Positions 50,666 through 62,300 of a DNA stretch of 64,000 nucleotides are shown here, piece after piece. The notes beneath the pieces are model-generated. The model worked only from the letters and a program-made list of their open reading frames with translations. It had not been told where the DNA came from and did no database searches. This stretch comes from Bacteroidetes bacterium HGW-Bacteroidetes-4 (lineage in GTDB: Bacteria; Bacteroidota; Bacteroidia; Bacteroidales; SZUA-534), in NCBI GenBank assembly GCA_002840905.1, contig PHDD01000001.1, forward strand, positions 62,001 to 126,000. The letters are read 5' to 3'. The translations under genes were made by a program, and so were the position numbers. Positions within the stretch are counted from its first letter, which is position 1, and each line of letters starts with the position of its first letter.

Positions 50666-51481
50666 ATGTCGATACATAAAGAAGTAAAAGTAATAACCAC
50701 TCATATACTGAGCGAGATGAAGTTTAAAGGCGAAAAAATCAGCATGCTTACTGCTTACGATTTCAGCATAGCCAAGCTGGTCGATTCAGCCGGAATTGAT
50801 GTGATTTTAGTTGGTGATTCGGCTTCGAACGTAATGGCCGGTTACGAAACAACGCTTCCCATAACGCTCGATAATATGATATATCATGCCGCATCGGTAG
50901 TTCGCGGTGTTAAGCGTGCTTTGGTAGTGGTAGATTTGCCTTTTGGAACGTATCAGGGAAACTCTAAAGAGGCACTTTACTCGGCCATTCGAATTATGAA
51001 AGAAACCGGAGCACATGCCGTTAAACTGGAAGGTGGAGTTGGGGTTAAGGAGTCGGTTGAGCGGATTTTATCAGCGGGTATTCCGGTAATGGGACATTTG
51101 GGATTAACTCCACAGAGTATTCATAAATTTGGAACCTATGTTGTTCGGGCAAAAGAAGAAGAAGAAGCCGAACAGTTAAAAAAAGATGCAGTATTGCTTG
51201 AGGATTTGGGCTGTTTTGCCATCGTTCTCGAAAAAGTTCCCGCAAAACTGGCCGAACAAGTAGCCCAAATGGTTAAGATACCCATAATCGGAATTGGTGC
51301 CGGTGGCGGTGTCGACGGACAGGTTTTGGTGGTGCACGATATGTTGGGCATAAACCAGGATTTTTCGCCCCGTTTTTTACGTCGTTATCACAATCTGGCT
51401 GCAGAAATCGAAGGAGCTGTAAAAACGTATATCCATGATGTGAAAAATCGCGATTTTCCAAATGAACGAGAACAGTATTAA
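50666..51481 (+). CDS. panB: 3-methyl-2-oxobutanoate hydroxymethyltransferase (PanB)
   Basis: The 271-residue protein has all PanB landmarks: [40 protein letters not shown] (Mg-binding Asp in VGDS), [13 protein letters not shown] (second Asp), VKLEGG and the catalytic ALVLEKVP-type GLU in FAIVLEKVP, then [23 protein letters not shown]. It makes ketopantoate from 2-ketoisovalerate, the first committed step of pantothenate synthesis. It is followed by an RluA-type gene after 21 bases. Confidence 0.96.
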   Translation: MSIHKEVKVITTHILSEMKFKGEKISMLTAYDFSIAKLVDSAGIDVILVGDSASNVMAGYETTLPITLDNMIYHAASVVRGVKRALVVVDLPFGTYQGNSKEALYSAIRIMKETGAHAVKLEGGVGVKESVERILSAGIPVMGHLGLTPQSIHKFGTYVVRAKEEEEAEQLKKDAVLLEDLGCFAIVLEKVPAKLAEQVAQMVKIPIIGIGAGGGVDGQVLVVHDMLGINQDFSPRFLRRYHNLAAEIEGAVKTYIHDVKNRDFPNEREQY

Positions 51482-51502
51482 TATCCTCAAAAATTTGTTT
51501 TA

Positions 51503-52198
51503 ATGGATGCAGCAAAAGTTTTATTTGAGGATAATCACATAATTGCTATAAATAAAAGCGTGTCGGATATTGTGCAGGGCGATAAAACCGGCGATGAACC
51601 TCTGAGTGAACAAGTAAAAAGCTATTTAAAAGCGAAGTACCAAAAACCGGGAAATGTTTTTGTAGGAGTCACCCATAGGCTCGACAGGCCAACCAGCGGA
51701 GTGGTTTTATTTGCGAGAACCAGTAAAGCACTTGCACGCTTGAACGCCATGTTTCAGGAAAAGACCCAGATTAAGAAAACCTACTGGGCTATTGTAAAAA
51801 ATCGCCCGGAAGCAGATACCGGCCGGCTGGTTCATTTTTTATTACGCGATACCCAAAAGAATAAATCAACGGTAGTAAAAAAACCGGTTAAAGAAGCCAA
51901 AGAAGCCATTTTGGAGTATGAATTGATAGCGCAAAGTGATAATTTTTATTTGCTTCAAATAAATCTTCTAACCGGACGGCATCATCAAATCAGGGCGCAA
52001 TTAGCTGCTATTGGGAGCCCTATAAAAGGCGATTTAAAATATGGTTTTCCGCGTTCCAATCCCGATGGAGGAATCAGTTTACATGCCCGCTCCATTGAAT
52101 TTGTGCATCCGGTAAGTAAAGAAAATGTAAAAATTATAGCACCTGTTCCAGATGATATACTTTGGAAGTATTTTGAAGATGCAAGTCAAAGTAAATAG
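51503..52198 (+). CDS. RluA-family pseudouridine synthase, 231 aa
   Basis: The catalytic motif THRLDRPTSGVVLFARTSKAL (Asp in HRLDRP) is clear, with the downstream LLTGRHHQIRAQLAAIGSPIKGDLKYG and LHARSIEFVHPVS typical of the RluA group. It isomerises uridine to pseudouridine in rRNA or tRNA. The short length and lack of an S4 domain point to a small RluA subgroup; the target position cannot be read from sequence. It follows PanB by 21 bases and may share its transcript. Confidence 0.9.
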   Translation: MDAAKVLFEDNHIIAINKSVSDIVQGDKTGDEPLSEQVKSYLKAKYQKPGNVFVGVTHRLDRPTSGVVLFARTSKALARLNAMFQEKTQIKKTYWAIVKNRPEADTGRLVHFLLRDTQKNKSTVVKKPVKEAKEAILEYELIAQSDNFYLLQINLLTGRHHQIRAQLAAIGSPIKGDLKYGFPRSNPDGGISLHARSIEFVHPVSKENVKIIAPVPDDILWKYFEDASQSK

Positions 52199-52272
52199 GG
52201 GTAAAGCCTTAATTCCTGGTTTTTTTTAAAAAGCATAGTCCGGCTGAAATGCTTTAGAATTTATTTGCATTT

Positions 52273-52300
52273 TTTGCATTCATTTTAATTCTTATATTTG
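52273..52300 (+). promoter_or_regulatory. Promoter of the second SiaC gene
   Basis: TATATTTG (52293-52300) is a good -7 box, with TTTG at 52273-52276 (spacer 16, a little short) or at 52264-52267. It lies 27 bases before the ATG. Confidence 0.55.
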
Positions 52301-52326
52301 AGATACGAATAAGATACGATTTTCAA

Positions 52327-52704
52327 ATGAGTCCACTTATTATTAAAGGTACTGAAACTACGCTGGCCGTAACGCTTGATAAAGCAAACGGTATTTTTGA
52401 GTTTTCCGGAAAATCGAGACCTGAGAATGTAAGCGAGTTTTTCGAACCCATTTTTAATTGGTTCGAAGAGTATGAAAAACAGCCCAATCAGGAAACATTA
52501 GTAAATTTTAAGTTGGATTATTACAATTCATCATCAGCAAAAGTGTTGCTGCGCTTATTGGTTAGAATAGAGGAGCTAGCTGAAAACGGAGTACGTTCAA
52601 AAATTCATTGGTACTACCGTAGTAACGATGAAGATATGAAAGAATCTGGTGAAGATTATGCATCGCTGGTATCGGTTCCTTTTGAGTTTTTTATGATGGA
52701 GTAA
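52327..52704 (+). CDS. SiaC-family (DUF1987) regulatory phosphoprotein, copy 2
   Basis: The 125-residue protein is a clear paralogue of the 23107 gene: LDKANGIFEFSGKSRPENVSEFFEPIFNWFEEYEKQP, LDYYNSSSAKVLLRLLVRIEEL and WYYRSNDEDMKESGEDYASL. Here the phosphorylation region reads NSSSAK. It has no SiaB next to it and its own promoter. It is a candidate substrate of the TPR-PP2C phosphatase, encoded 3 kb upstream. Confidence 0.85.
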   Translation: MSPLIIKGTETTLAVTLDKANGIFEFSGKSRPENVSEFFEPIFNWFEEYEKQPNQETLVNFKLDYYNSSSAKVLLRLLVRIEELAENGVRSKIHWYYRSNDEDMKESGEDYASLVSVPFEFFMME

Positions 52705-52823
52705 TTAATTCTCTGCTAAAATTTAATTTCAAATTTACCATCAGCCTTTATCAAAAATAAATAGTGCGGGTACTTAAAAATCAGTCGGTTTTTTTAGAAA
52801 CAAACCAAAACAAAAACGAATGT

Positions 52824-53207
52824 ATGAAAAAGATTATTTCAACCGATAAAGCTCCAAAAGCTATCGGACCTTACAGTCAGGCAGTATATTTTAATGGGCA
52901 GTTGTTTATTTCAGGACAATTACCAATCGATTCAGCCACAGGAAAAATGCCCGAAGGAATAAAAGCACAAACAGAGCAGGCATTAAAAAATATAAAAGCC
53001 ATACTCGAAGAAGCCAAGTTCACACTCGACGACGTGGTAAAATCGACAGTGCTTTTGAAAGATATAGGCGATTTTGCAGCCATGAATGAAGTATACGCAA
53101 CTTTTTACACATCAAAGCCTCCGGCAAGAGCAGCTTACGAAGTGGCAAACCTACCACTGGGAGCTTTAATAGAAATTGAAACCATTGCCATGAGGGCATG
53201 TAAATAA
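52824..53207 (+). CDS. ridA: RidA family enamine/imine deaminase
   Basis: The ATG at 52824 (MKKIISTDKAPKAIGPYSQAV) gives the normal 127-residue length. Signatures are APKAIGPYSQAVYFNGQLFISGQLPID, QTEQALKNIKAILEEA and RAAYEVANLPLGALIEIETIA, with the active-site Arg in PPARAAYEV. It hydrolyses reactive 2-aminoacrylate and similar enamines from PLP enzymes. A perfect terminator follows. Confidence 0.95.
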   Translation: MKKIISTDKAPKAIGPYSQAVYFNGQLFISGQLPIDSATGKMPEGIKAQTEQALKNIKAILEEAKFTLDDVVKSTVLLKDIGDFAAMNEVYATFYTSKPPARAAYEVANLPLGALIEIETIAMRACK

Positions 53208-53210
53208 AAT

Positions 53211-53239
53211 AAAAAAGGCGCTTAAAAAGCGCCTTTTTT
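53211..53239. terminator. Bidirectional terminator
   Basis: AAAAAAGGCGCTT (53211-53223) pairs with AAGCGCCTTTTTT (53227-53239) around a 3-base loop. It serves ridA and the convergent rplI. Confidence 0.9.
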
Positions 53240-53255
53240 ATGCTCATGAAATTTC

Positions 53256-53702
53256 TTATTCAGAAACTACAACAAAAGGTAAGTCAAACTCCACCTCTTT
53301 GTGTAATTTTATTTTTGCAACGTATTCACCTACTTCTTTAATGCTGTCGCCTTTAACAAGTATATTTTTACGTTCAATCTGATGACCTTCTTTCTGAAGT
53401 GCTTCAGCCAATTGAATGTTGTTTACCGAGCCAAATATCTTACCTGTAGAGCTGGTTTTAGCTCCAATGGTAATTTTAACATCGGTAAGTTTTTCTTTTA
53501 ACTCAAGCGCTTCTTTCTTAATTTTTTCTTCTTTGTGCGCACGTTGCTTCAGGTTTTCGGCCATTACTTTTTTAGCCGATTCAGTAGCTAATACGGCTAA
53601 TCCCTGAGGGATAAGGTAATTGCGACCATAGCCGTCTTTAACTTTAACTACTTCGTTTTTGTAACCTAAGCTGGCGATATCTTGTTTTAAAATAATTTCC
53701 AT
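53256..53702 (-). CDS. rplI: 50S ribosomal protein L9
   Basis: The 148-residue protein starts MEIILKQDIASLGYKNEVVKVKDGYGRNYLIPQGLAVLA, the L9 N-domain signature, followed by the long connecting helix and C-domain. It binds 23S rRNA domain V. It is the last gene of the S6-S18-L9 operon. A clear Shine-Dalgarno (GGGAGGACG) precedes it. Confidence 0.97.
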   Translation of the reverse strand: MEIILKQDIASLGYKNEVVKVKDGYGRNYLIPQGLAVLATESAKKVMAENLKQRAHKEEKIKKEALELKEKLTDVKITIGAKTSSTGKIFGSVNNIQLAEALQKEGHQIERKNILVKGDSIKEVGEYVAKIKLHKEVEFDLPFVVVSE

Positions 53703-53718
53703 TTTTCGTCCTCCCTAA

Positions 53719-53988
53719 TTATTTAAGCATGTCAGTTACATATGGAAGCAAAGCAATATGACGGGCTCTTTTAATGGCAACCGAAACTTTGCGTTGATAT
53801 TTTAACGAGGTACCGGTAATACGGCGTGGAAGAATTTTTCCCTGTTCGTTAAGAAATTTTTTTAAGAATTCCGGATCTTTATAATCAATAAATTTAATTT
53901 TGTTTTTTTTGAACCGGCAATACTTTTTCTTTTTGATTTCAACTGACGGGGGAGTCAGATATCTTATTTCTGATTGATTCTGTGCCAT
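53719..53988 (-). CDS. rpsR: 30S ribosomal protein S18
   Basis: The 89-residue protein has the S18 signature [52 protein letters not shown]. It has the C-less [11 protein letters not shown]-terminal region and lies between rpsF and rplI. S18 forms a heterodimer with S6 on the 30S platform. Confidence 0.97.
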   Translation of the reverse strand: MAQNQSEIRYLTPPSVEIKKKKYCRFKKNKIKFIDYKDPEFLKKFLNEQGKILPRRITGTSLKYQRKVSVAIKRARHIALLPYVTDMLK

Positions 53989-53991
53989 AGT

Positions 53992-54342
53992 TTAAGCCTC
54001 CACTTTCTTTTCTTGTTTTAAACTTCTTTTCTTTTCAGCGTATTCAACTGCAAATTTATCTAAACGTGTAGTTAAAAAACGCATCACTCTCTCGTCGCGA
54101 CGGAATTCAATCTCTAATTTGTCAATTAATTGACCTTCACACTTGAATTCTACCAGGTAGTAAAATCCTGTCGATTTTTTTTGAATTGGGTAAGCCAGCT
54201 TGCGCAGACCCCAATCTTCTTCGTGTACCAATTCACCACCACCATTGGTAATAATTGCTTTAAATTTGTCGACCGCTTCCTTCATCTGTGGTGCAGACAA
54301 AACGGGATTAGCAATGAAAACGGTCTCATAATGGTTTAACAT
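53992..54342 (-). CDS. rpsF: 30S ribosomal protein S6
   Basis: The 116-residue protein is S6: [64 protein letters not shown]. It has the C-terminal [17 protein letters not shown]. It is the first gene of the S6-S18-L9 operon, with a consensus promoter at 54381-54411 and no ssb gene in the unit. Confidence 0.97.
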   Translation of the reverse strand: MLNHYETVFIANPVLSAPQMKEAVDKFKAIITNGGGELVHEEDWGLRKLAYPIQKKSTGFYYLVEFKCEGQLIDKLEIEFRRDERVMRFLTTRLDKFAVEYAEKKRSLKQEKKVEA

Positions 54343-54380
54343 AACTTTTTAATTTTAAAGTTTAAACTATTTTAGGGCTG

Positions 54381-54411
54381 CAAATGTAGGAATATATCTT
54401 AGGTTTTCAAA
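54381..54411 (-). promoter_or_regulatory. Consensus promoter of the rpsF-rpsR-rplI operon
   Basis: On the minus strand TTTG (54411-54408) and TACATTTG (54388-54381) with a 19-base spacer match the Bacteroidota consensus exactly. The -7 box lies about 38 bases before the rpsF start. Confidence 0.8.
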
Positions 54412-54563
54412 CGTTTATTGTATATTTTTAGCAAATATAAAGCTATTTTCTATGGTGTTGACGATAGTTTTGTAATCTCGAAATTCTCTGGTTTATTTTC
54501 TTTCCTTTTCATTTTATATTCTATTAATTTGCGTCAGGTGCAAAACAAATACAACAAATAACC

Positions 54564-56294
54564 ATGAGGAGTATATTATTTTTATCTTTTATTTTAATTT
54601 TCAATCCTTTTTTAAAAGCACAACTTGTTCTCGATACTTTAGGTTGGATACCGCCCATTGATATTCCCCTGGTTTTATCGGGTAATTTTGCTGAGTTACG
54701 AAATAACCATTTTCATGCTGGAATCGATTTTAAAACTCAGGGAAATGAAGGTTTTAAAGTTTATGCGGTGCAAAAGGGTTATGTGTCGCGGATAAAAATT
54801 GCATCAGGTGGTTATGGAAAAGCGGTGTATATTTCCCATCCCGATGGCTACACCTCAGTTTATGCTCATTTAAAAGAACTCAACATTCAAATGGATAAAT
54901 ATGTTAAAGCGATACAATATGAAAGGGAAAGTTTTGAAGTGGATTTATATCCTGAAGCCGGATTGTTGACTGTAGCACAAGGCGATATTATTGGTTTGAG
55001 TGGAAATTCTGGTTCCAGTTCGGGACCCCATCTGCATTTTGAAATTCGCGATACCCGGAATTCGGTCCCTTTAAACGGATTGTTCCTGGGTTACCCTATC
55101 GAGGATAAAATACCGCCCATTATGTCGTATCTTTATGTTTATCCGCAAACGAGTAACAGCAGTGTAAACGGTAAATCGGAGAATCACTTTTACAGTTTAA
55201 ACCAAAATAATAACCGTTATACCCTGCGGCAGGGCGACACCCTAAAGGTTTCAGGTATTATTGGATTGGGATTAAAGGTTGACGATTATCTGAATGCGGC
55301 TCCCAATCGCTGCGGTGTGTATCAGCTTACAATTAATCTTGATGACAGCCTGTATTTTAGCATGAAGTTCGATGGCGTGTCGTTTAGCGAAACCCGCTAT
55401 ATAAATACTGTAATGGATTATGCTGAGAATTTAAACCTGCGGCGTAAATTGTATCGATTGTTTAAGGAGCCCAACAATAAATTATCGGTTTATACCGAAA
55501 GCAAAAACCGGGGATTACTCCAGTTAGAAGCTGGAAACGTAAAAAAAGTTGACGTGATTGGTATAGATGCTTACGGAAATCAATCGGAATTGACCTTTTA
55601 CCTGAAAGGAGTAAAAAATGAAAAAGAGGGTTATCTGGCTGAAAACAATAAAATTACCGTTCCATGGCAACACGTTTTTGCAATGGATTCATTTGGATTG
55701 AATTTATTGATTCCCCAATATTCATTATATGATACTTTATTGATGGAGTATAGTGTGGATTCTGTTTTAACTGAGAATCATTTTTCACCGGTTTACCATA
55801 TTCATAACGAAAAAGTTCCTTTGCATAAGTACGCTGCTATTTCAATCAATCATGTGCCGGTTGATAAACGCCTATGTGATAAACTGCTTGTTGCAAAGTA
55901 CGATGGCCAAAAAAATTATCAGGCTCGTGGAGGAATTGTAAAAGAAGGACGTGTATTCCTAAATATTAGAGAATTTGGAAGTTACGTTGTGGTTATGGAC
56001 ACCATTGCTCCTGTAATTAAACCCCTGGGTAGTTTAAATGATTCTGCCGATTTAACCCATGTAAAACAGGTAAGTTTTTACCTAAACGACGATTTCAGTG
56101 GTGTGGCTCAATGCAATGGCTATATCGATGGTAAGTGGGTTTTGTTTGATTGGGATCCGAAAAACAACCGGTTAACTTACGATTTTGATGAATTTTTACC
56201 TGCCGAAGGTAACTTTGAGATAAAGATTGAAGCCGTTGATGAGCGTGGAAACAAATCGGTTTATACAATGCAATGTTTTCGGAATGCATTATAA
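54564..56294 (+). CDS. M23 peptidase-like exported protein, 576 aa
   Basis: A signal peptide (MRSILFLSFILIFNPFLKAQ) is followed by an M23 domain near the N-terminus: RNNHFHAGIDFKTQG (HxxxD) and SSGPHLHFEIRD (HxH), with the zinc ligands intact. The remaining ~400 residues are several beta-sandwich-like domains (e.g. PNRCGVYQLTINLDDSLYF; LNDDFSGVAQCNGYIDGKWVLFDWD). It probably trims peptidoglycan in the periplasm, with the beta-domains contacting the wall or partners. It is followed by a perfect terminator. Confidence 0.9.
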   Translation: MRSILFLSFILIFNPFLKAQLVLDTLGWIPPIDIPLVLSGNFAELRNNHFHAGIDFKTQGNEGFKVYAVQKGYVSRIKIASGGYGKAVYISHPDGYTSVYAHLKELNIQMDKYVKAIQYERESFEVDLYPEAGLLTVAQGDIIGLSGNSGSSSGPHLHFEIRDTRNSVPLNGLFLGYPIEDKIPPIMSYLYVYPQTSNSSVNGKSENHFYSLNQNNNRYTLRQGDTLKVSGIIGLGLKVDDYLNAAPNRCGVYQLTINLDDSLYFSMKFDGVSFSETRYINTVMDYAENLNLRRKLYRLFKEPNNKLSVYTESKNRGLLQLEAGNVKKVDVIGIDAYGNQSELTFYLKGVKNEKEGYLAENNKITVPWQHVFAMDSFGLNLLIPQYSLYDTLLMEYSVDSVLTENHFSPVYHIHNEKVPLHKYAAISINHVPVDKRLCDKLLVAKYDGQKNYQARGGIVKEGRVFLNIREFGSYVVVMDTIAPVIKPLGSLNDSADLTHVKQVSFYLNDDFSGVAQCNGYIDGKWVLFDWDPKNNRLTYDFDEFLPAEGNFEIKIEAVDERGNKSVYTMQCFRNAL

Positions 56295-56311
56295 TTCTGT
56301 TTATTGGAAAT

Positions 56312-56346
56312 AAAAAAAAGCAGGAACCCTGAAGTTCCTGCTTTTT
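56312..56346. terminator. Bidirectional terminator
   Basis: AAAAGCAGGAAC (56316-56327) pairs with GTTCCTGCTTTT (56334-56345) around a 6-base loop, with A and T tracts. It separates the M23 gene from the convergent giant gene. Confidence 0.9.
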
Positions 56347-56363
56347 ATTCTAATTATTGAAAC

Positions 56364-59300
56364 TTACTGAACTACTACTTTTATAACTTTAACTTCGTCG
56401 TTATAGTACGATTTTAGGTAGTACATTCCCTGTGGTAAGTATTCCGGATGAACCAGGTGTCTTACTTTTCCTTTTACAGGCAACTCTTTATTTAGTATTA
56501 CTTTACCTTGCATATCGATAAGTTCAAACCGCAATTCTCCAAACATTTCGTTTTCTGTAATTAACCAGAAACTTCCCTGGCTGGGATTTGGATGAATAGT
56601 CAATGTTCCTAATTGACTAATGTAGTCGTTAATTCCGGTAAACGCTACATAAATGGTATCACTTCCTGTACATCCAAAACTATTGCTTACTTCAACCCAG
56701 TATTCACCACTTTGAGTAACGGTAATGGTTGGAGTGGTTTCTTCGGTGCTCCATAAATAGGTTTCAAAAGTGCCACCTGTATTTAGAACTACTTCAGTAT
56801 CTGTAGTTATGTCATCACCTAAAACAGGTACCGGCTTAGCTATCATGTTTACAGTAATTGCATCGCTTGCTGAAGTTCCTAAAGAATCAGTTACCGTTAG
56901 GGTATAGGTTCCCTGAGCACTCACTGTTATTGAGGGGGTTGTTTCTCCACTGCTCCAGGAGTAGGTTTCAAATCCTTCGGGAGCTGAAATGGTTGTATCT
57001 TCCCCTTCACAAATGGAAACATCGTCGCCCAGGTTGAGCATGATTCCACCTCCAACATTAACAGCGAGTCCACCGGCTTCAATACCTCCAAGAGTTGTTA
57101 CATTGAACGAAATGGAACGTGCGCTATAACCTTCTTCCAGAACAAAATGAACGGTTGCAATTGAACCCGCTCCAGATGTATTTTGGTGGTCTTTACGTAC
57201 CGATGAAACATAAATCATGGACTTTTCTTTATTTACGGTGTAGAAAGTCATCATATCAGTACCTTCTTCGCCCAGCCAGCTTTCGTCGAACGAAACATAA
57301 ACCGAATCCCAGATTACTCCCTGAGCATTCAAGACTTCAATTTCGTAACCAATTCCATAAATATCGCCGGCAGCTTTTTTTAGTGGCGGAGATAAAATGG
57401 CCTTGGCCCGGCTTCTACTGCCTGCTGCTTTGGTATCTTCAGGATCCCAAACGCAGGTCAATTCCCATTCAGCTGCTTTTACATCGGGTTGCCAATAGTG
57501 GCTGTAGGCAAAGTTTTGGGAAATGGCAACGGTATCTAACTCGTTAATAACTCCATCTCCGTTACAGTCTCCATGTTTGTTGTTGGTTCCATCAATCTGA
57601 TAAGTAGACCAGTTCTGAGCAAACTGACCATACCATGCGTTGGAAGCATCAATACGGAAAGGACCTTCCATGCCATAATTCAAACCAATGGTTAACATAT
57701 CGTAATGGTTTGCCTCTAAGTCGGAATTGGCATCGCCCGGCCATACACAACTGAACAAACAGGGGTTCTCAATGGAATTTCCAATCCGCACATCTTTACA
57801 ATAAGTACGCACCCTGCCGGTTGATGAAGTTGTACTTAAACAAACCGCATAATATCCGGTATCAGCATAAGTGTGAGCTGGATTTTTTTGTGTGGATGTA
57901 ATTCCATCGCCAAAGTCCCATAAGTACGAAACAATGTCACCCAACGATTTATTTTGGAAATATGCTGTTGCATACATGGTATCAGCATAATAGGTAAAGA
58001 ATGCCGTATTTTTTGTACTTACATCACCCACAGGAATAAACTTGCATTTGGTGTTTTGTTTTTCAGGATTACTCACGGTTTGACAAACCCGGTAATAATC
58101 GTTTACCGTGTATTTATGTGTGGGATTGTTTACGGTTGAGGCCGGCGTGTTGTCGCCAAAATCCCAGTACCATTTGCTTACGTTGCCTTTACTGTTATCG
58201 GTAAAGAAAACAGTCAGGCTGTCGCTGGCCGGATAATGGCTGAATGCAGCACTTACCTCACCATAAGTGGGAGTTACCGTTCCTTCAACATAAACAACTT
58301 TATTTTTGGTGTCGAAGCAAGTCGAATTGGTGTCAACCACGGTGTATGTAACATTATAGTATCCGGGTTTTGAATAGGTATGCACGGGATTTTTTTCATT
58401 GCTGATTTTTCCGTTACCAAAGTCCCAAAATACTTGTTTAAAGGCACCAGTTGCTTGCGATGTAAATGAAACGATGTTTCCATTCGGATAAAAGTTGAAA
58501 TTTGCCTTACACATTACCTTTGTTGTATCAACAACCTTAACAATTTTACTGAAGTCGTCCATGCAATTGTCGGTAGTGTTGAATACGGTTTGCATCACTT
58601 CGTAATATCCGGGTGAGGCAAAGGTATGTGTGGTATTTGCATTGGTACTGTAGAATCCATCGCCAAAATCCCAGAAGTAGTCGGTAATTTCACCTGTACT
58701 TTGATTGGTAAAGGTAACTGTTGTGTTGATGGCATAGTTGGTAAAGCCAGCCTGACAAAGGTTTTTTGAACTGTCGATTACAATAACCAAATCGTAATAA
58801 GTGTCGAGGCAATTGTTTAATGCATTAAACATAGTGAGTTCTACTCCATAATAACCGCTCTTTGCATAAGTATGGGCAAAAGCAGAATCTGTAGCATAAT
58901 TACCGTCGCCTAAATCCCAGAACAGGTCGGTATAATCACCTTTCGATTGATTGATATAGTTTACTTTACTACCTGTTGCATGCCATTCAAAATTGGCTTT
59001 ACAAGCATTAGCAATAGAATCGATAACCATAACAAACTTAAATTTTTCTGCTACACATTGTGTGGTATCGTTATAGCTGTTAAACCATACGTTGTAATAC
59101 CCTGATTTGCTGTAGGTATGGCTGGGTGATTTTTCGTACGAATAAGACCCGTCACCAAAATCCCAGAAATAATTGGTTGCTCCACCGGTAACGTTTCCCT
59201 GGAAGTTAACCTTAGTATTCTGTGTGTAGTAATCGAAATCGGCTTTACAAATAACTACATCAACATCGGTAATAGCAATTATATTGCATACTTCGTCGTA

Positions 59301-62300
59301 ACAACCGCTCACGTCGTTATATACAGAAAGACAAACTTCGTAGAAATTAGGTTTCAAATAAGTATGTGTAGGTGTAGAATCGGTGGAGTAATTACCATCA
59401 CCAAAACTCCAGAACAACTGATTGGCATTTCCACTGCTGGTATTGGTAAATTTAACCGTTGCTCCGCTGGTAAAGCTGCTGAACGATGCATTACACAAAT
59501 CCTGACCACCTACTGTTACTATAACCGTTTTTATTTTGCTGTTTAAGCAATCGCTAACCGCATCGTAAACGGTAAGTTTTACTTTGTAGAAGTTAGGGGT
59601 TTTGTAGGTATGTATCGGATTTTTGTCGCTTGAGAAAGTTCCATCACCAAAATCCCAAAGGTAATCGGTAATGTTACTTGATGTTTGAGCGAAGAAACTA
59701 ACCTCAGCCTCATTAACTGTGTAATTGAAATCGGCTACACAAACATTGCTTGTTGAATCGAGAATGGTAATGGTCTGGCAAAACTCGTGCATACAATCGT
59801 TCACAGCATTGTAAACGGTTAAACAAACTTCATACAAACCGTTTTCGGCAAAAGTATGTGATACCGAACTGTCTGATGAATAGGTGCCATCGCCAAAACT
59901 CCACAAGTAATTGGTAACTGCACCTTGTGAATTATTGAAAAAACTTACTTCTTTTTGGTTTATCTCGTATGAGAAATTAGCCAAACAGGTTTCTGTGGCA
60001 CCTTCAATATAAATTATTTTGCTAAAGTTATCGAAACATAATCCGCTGGAATCTTTCACCGTTAAAAATACCTCATAATAACCAGCATTTGAATAGTAAT
60101 GAACCGGATTCTTAAGAGTCGATGATGAATTATCTCCAAATTCCCAGTAATACTCGGCACTATTGTTCGACGATTGATTGACAAAATAAACGGTATCTTT
60201 AAGCACAGTGTATTCAAAAAGAGCAAAACAGCTTAGTTGAGTACTATCGCTAACCGTTATTTTCTTGCAAATGGTACTTTCTTTTTGCAGGTTGTCGGTA
60301 ATGCGCAAACAAACATCGTAAGTGCCTGGTTTGCTGTAAAGGTGAACCGGGTTAGGCTGGGTCGATGCTTTTCCATCACCAAAATTGTAGAGGTAGCTTA
60401 GTCCACTTCCGAACGATTGATTGATAAAGGTAACGGCTAATTCTTCGGAAATATAATTAAAGTCAGCTACCGGGCCGTTGGCATACATCGTTACCCCACC
60501 ACCATAGCTACCAATGGCAATTTTACCATCGGCCAAACCACATACGGCATAAAGCCCTGATGCCCCCGGAGCCAGTCCATCGGCATCGGTAAATACCTGC
60601 CAGGTGGTACCGTTGAACATATAAGCCTTTTTTAAATCGGAAACTGCCCATATATTTCCGTATTTGTCAACATCAATGTCGTTTATGGCATCCTGTTCAA
60701 GTATGGCAGAATGGTCGGTCCAGTTTTCACCATCCGACATCAAAAGTGTGTTATAGCCGCCAAACCATGTTTTGTTCTTGGCTTTATCATAGAAAATCTC
60801 GATAATAGGTTCTCCCTGATATTCGGCCGGCATAAAGTTAGTTCCATTAAAGGTAATTAGTTTCCCATCGTAAGTTGAAATAACAATGGTTTGATCGGGC
60901 ATTTCACCAATCGATGAATACATTTGGTCTTTGGTTTCAGGATAATAAATAAACTCTGTGCCATTGTATCTGAGCAATCCTCCGCCATCGTAATCGGCAA
61001 ACCAAACATCGCCGTTGGTTGCCGGATAAATGTATTCATCAAATTCTACATCAGGCACAGGGGTGTATTTAGTCACTGTGCCATTTTGGTACATATTTAT
61101 TTCAGGCTTTATGGCGTTTGTCCACCATACTTTTCCATCGGGACCAGCAGCCAAAGCCCAACTGTAATCACCACCGGGGTATGCTGCTGTGCCAAATACC
61201 TGAAGGCTGTCTTTGTTTTGTTTTATTACGCCGCCATACATAGTAGCATACCAGATATTGCCTTCTGTATCCTGATCGATACTAAAGAATCCCGTTCCAA
61301 AGAATCCGTCACACACCGAAAAGTTTCTCCAACCCGGCATGTCAACATAATCAGGATTGAAAGCATTTACTGTAGCCCTCAGGGTATCGTTTATAGCCAT
61401 TTCATCACCGGCAAGAATTGTGTTGGCCGTTAGGGTATAAGACAAATTAAATTCTTCGGTAATTTGGTAGCTTATGTTATTGAATGTAAGTAATATTGTA
61501 TCCAAAGGAGCCATCTCAGTGGTTACAGCCAGGGTATCTGCTCCATAGTTTGGCACATTCAACACCACATTAAAGTTATTAATAGGTAGTAAGCCCACGT
61601 TGGCCACCTTTACATTTACGCTATGTAAATCGCTGGCACAAACAATTCGTTCGGCAATAATACCGGTTATGGCCGCATTTTGGTCTCCGGCACCTTCTTC
61701 TGCCACAAAATTATCCAGGGCAAAACCTTCCACATCTTCATACTCAAATTCCGAAGTAAATACTAAGCGAAATACTACTCCTGTATGGAATGCCAGCTCT
61801 GGCAGATAGGTAATTGCACGGCTCCAACTGGAGTCTTTTCCCGACCAACCCCCATAAGTAGTTATTTCATCGGTATTAAGCATCAGTTGCGCATCGTTGT
61901 ACCAATTTTCGCCTTTGCGAACCTGTACCCAGGTTTTTCCCATATCGGCAGTGTACAAAAGTACAGCACCACTTCCGGGATTGGTTTGGCACCATTTATC
62001 GAACGATACCATAGGTAGTTGAATGTTACTGAAATCGATGATAGGACTAATGATTTCAGACCTTTGATAACCAGCATAACCCATTAGGTTGGTAACCCAA
62101 GCCATGGAACTGTCTGATGCGTAGGAAATAACCGGAGCTGCGGGAATACCAAGTTCCCATTGGGTTGAATCGTCGGTTACTTGCCACAGAGTATCCCCTT
62201 CAAAACTATCATGATAACCCAATACCTGGTCAACCACAACGCGATTTAGCTTCATCAAATGTTCCTCGAACCAGTTGTTGTTTTGCACCAATTCGTCGTT

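Noticed and set aside
53256..54342. A single-stranded-DNA-binding protein gene between rpsF and rpsR
   Set aside because: The gap from rpsF stop (53992) to rpsR start (53988) is three bases, so there is no room for ssb, which is normal for Bacteroidota.
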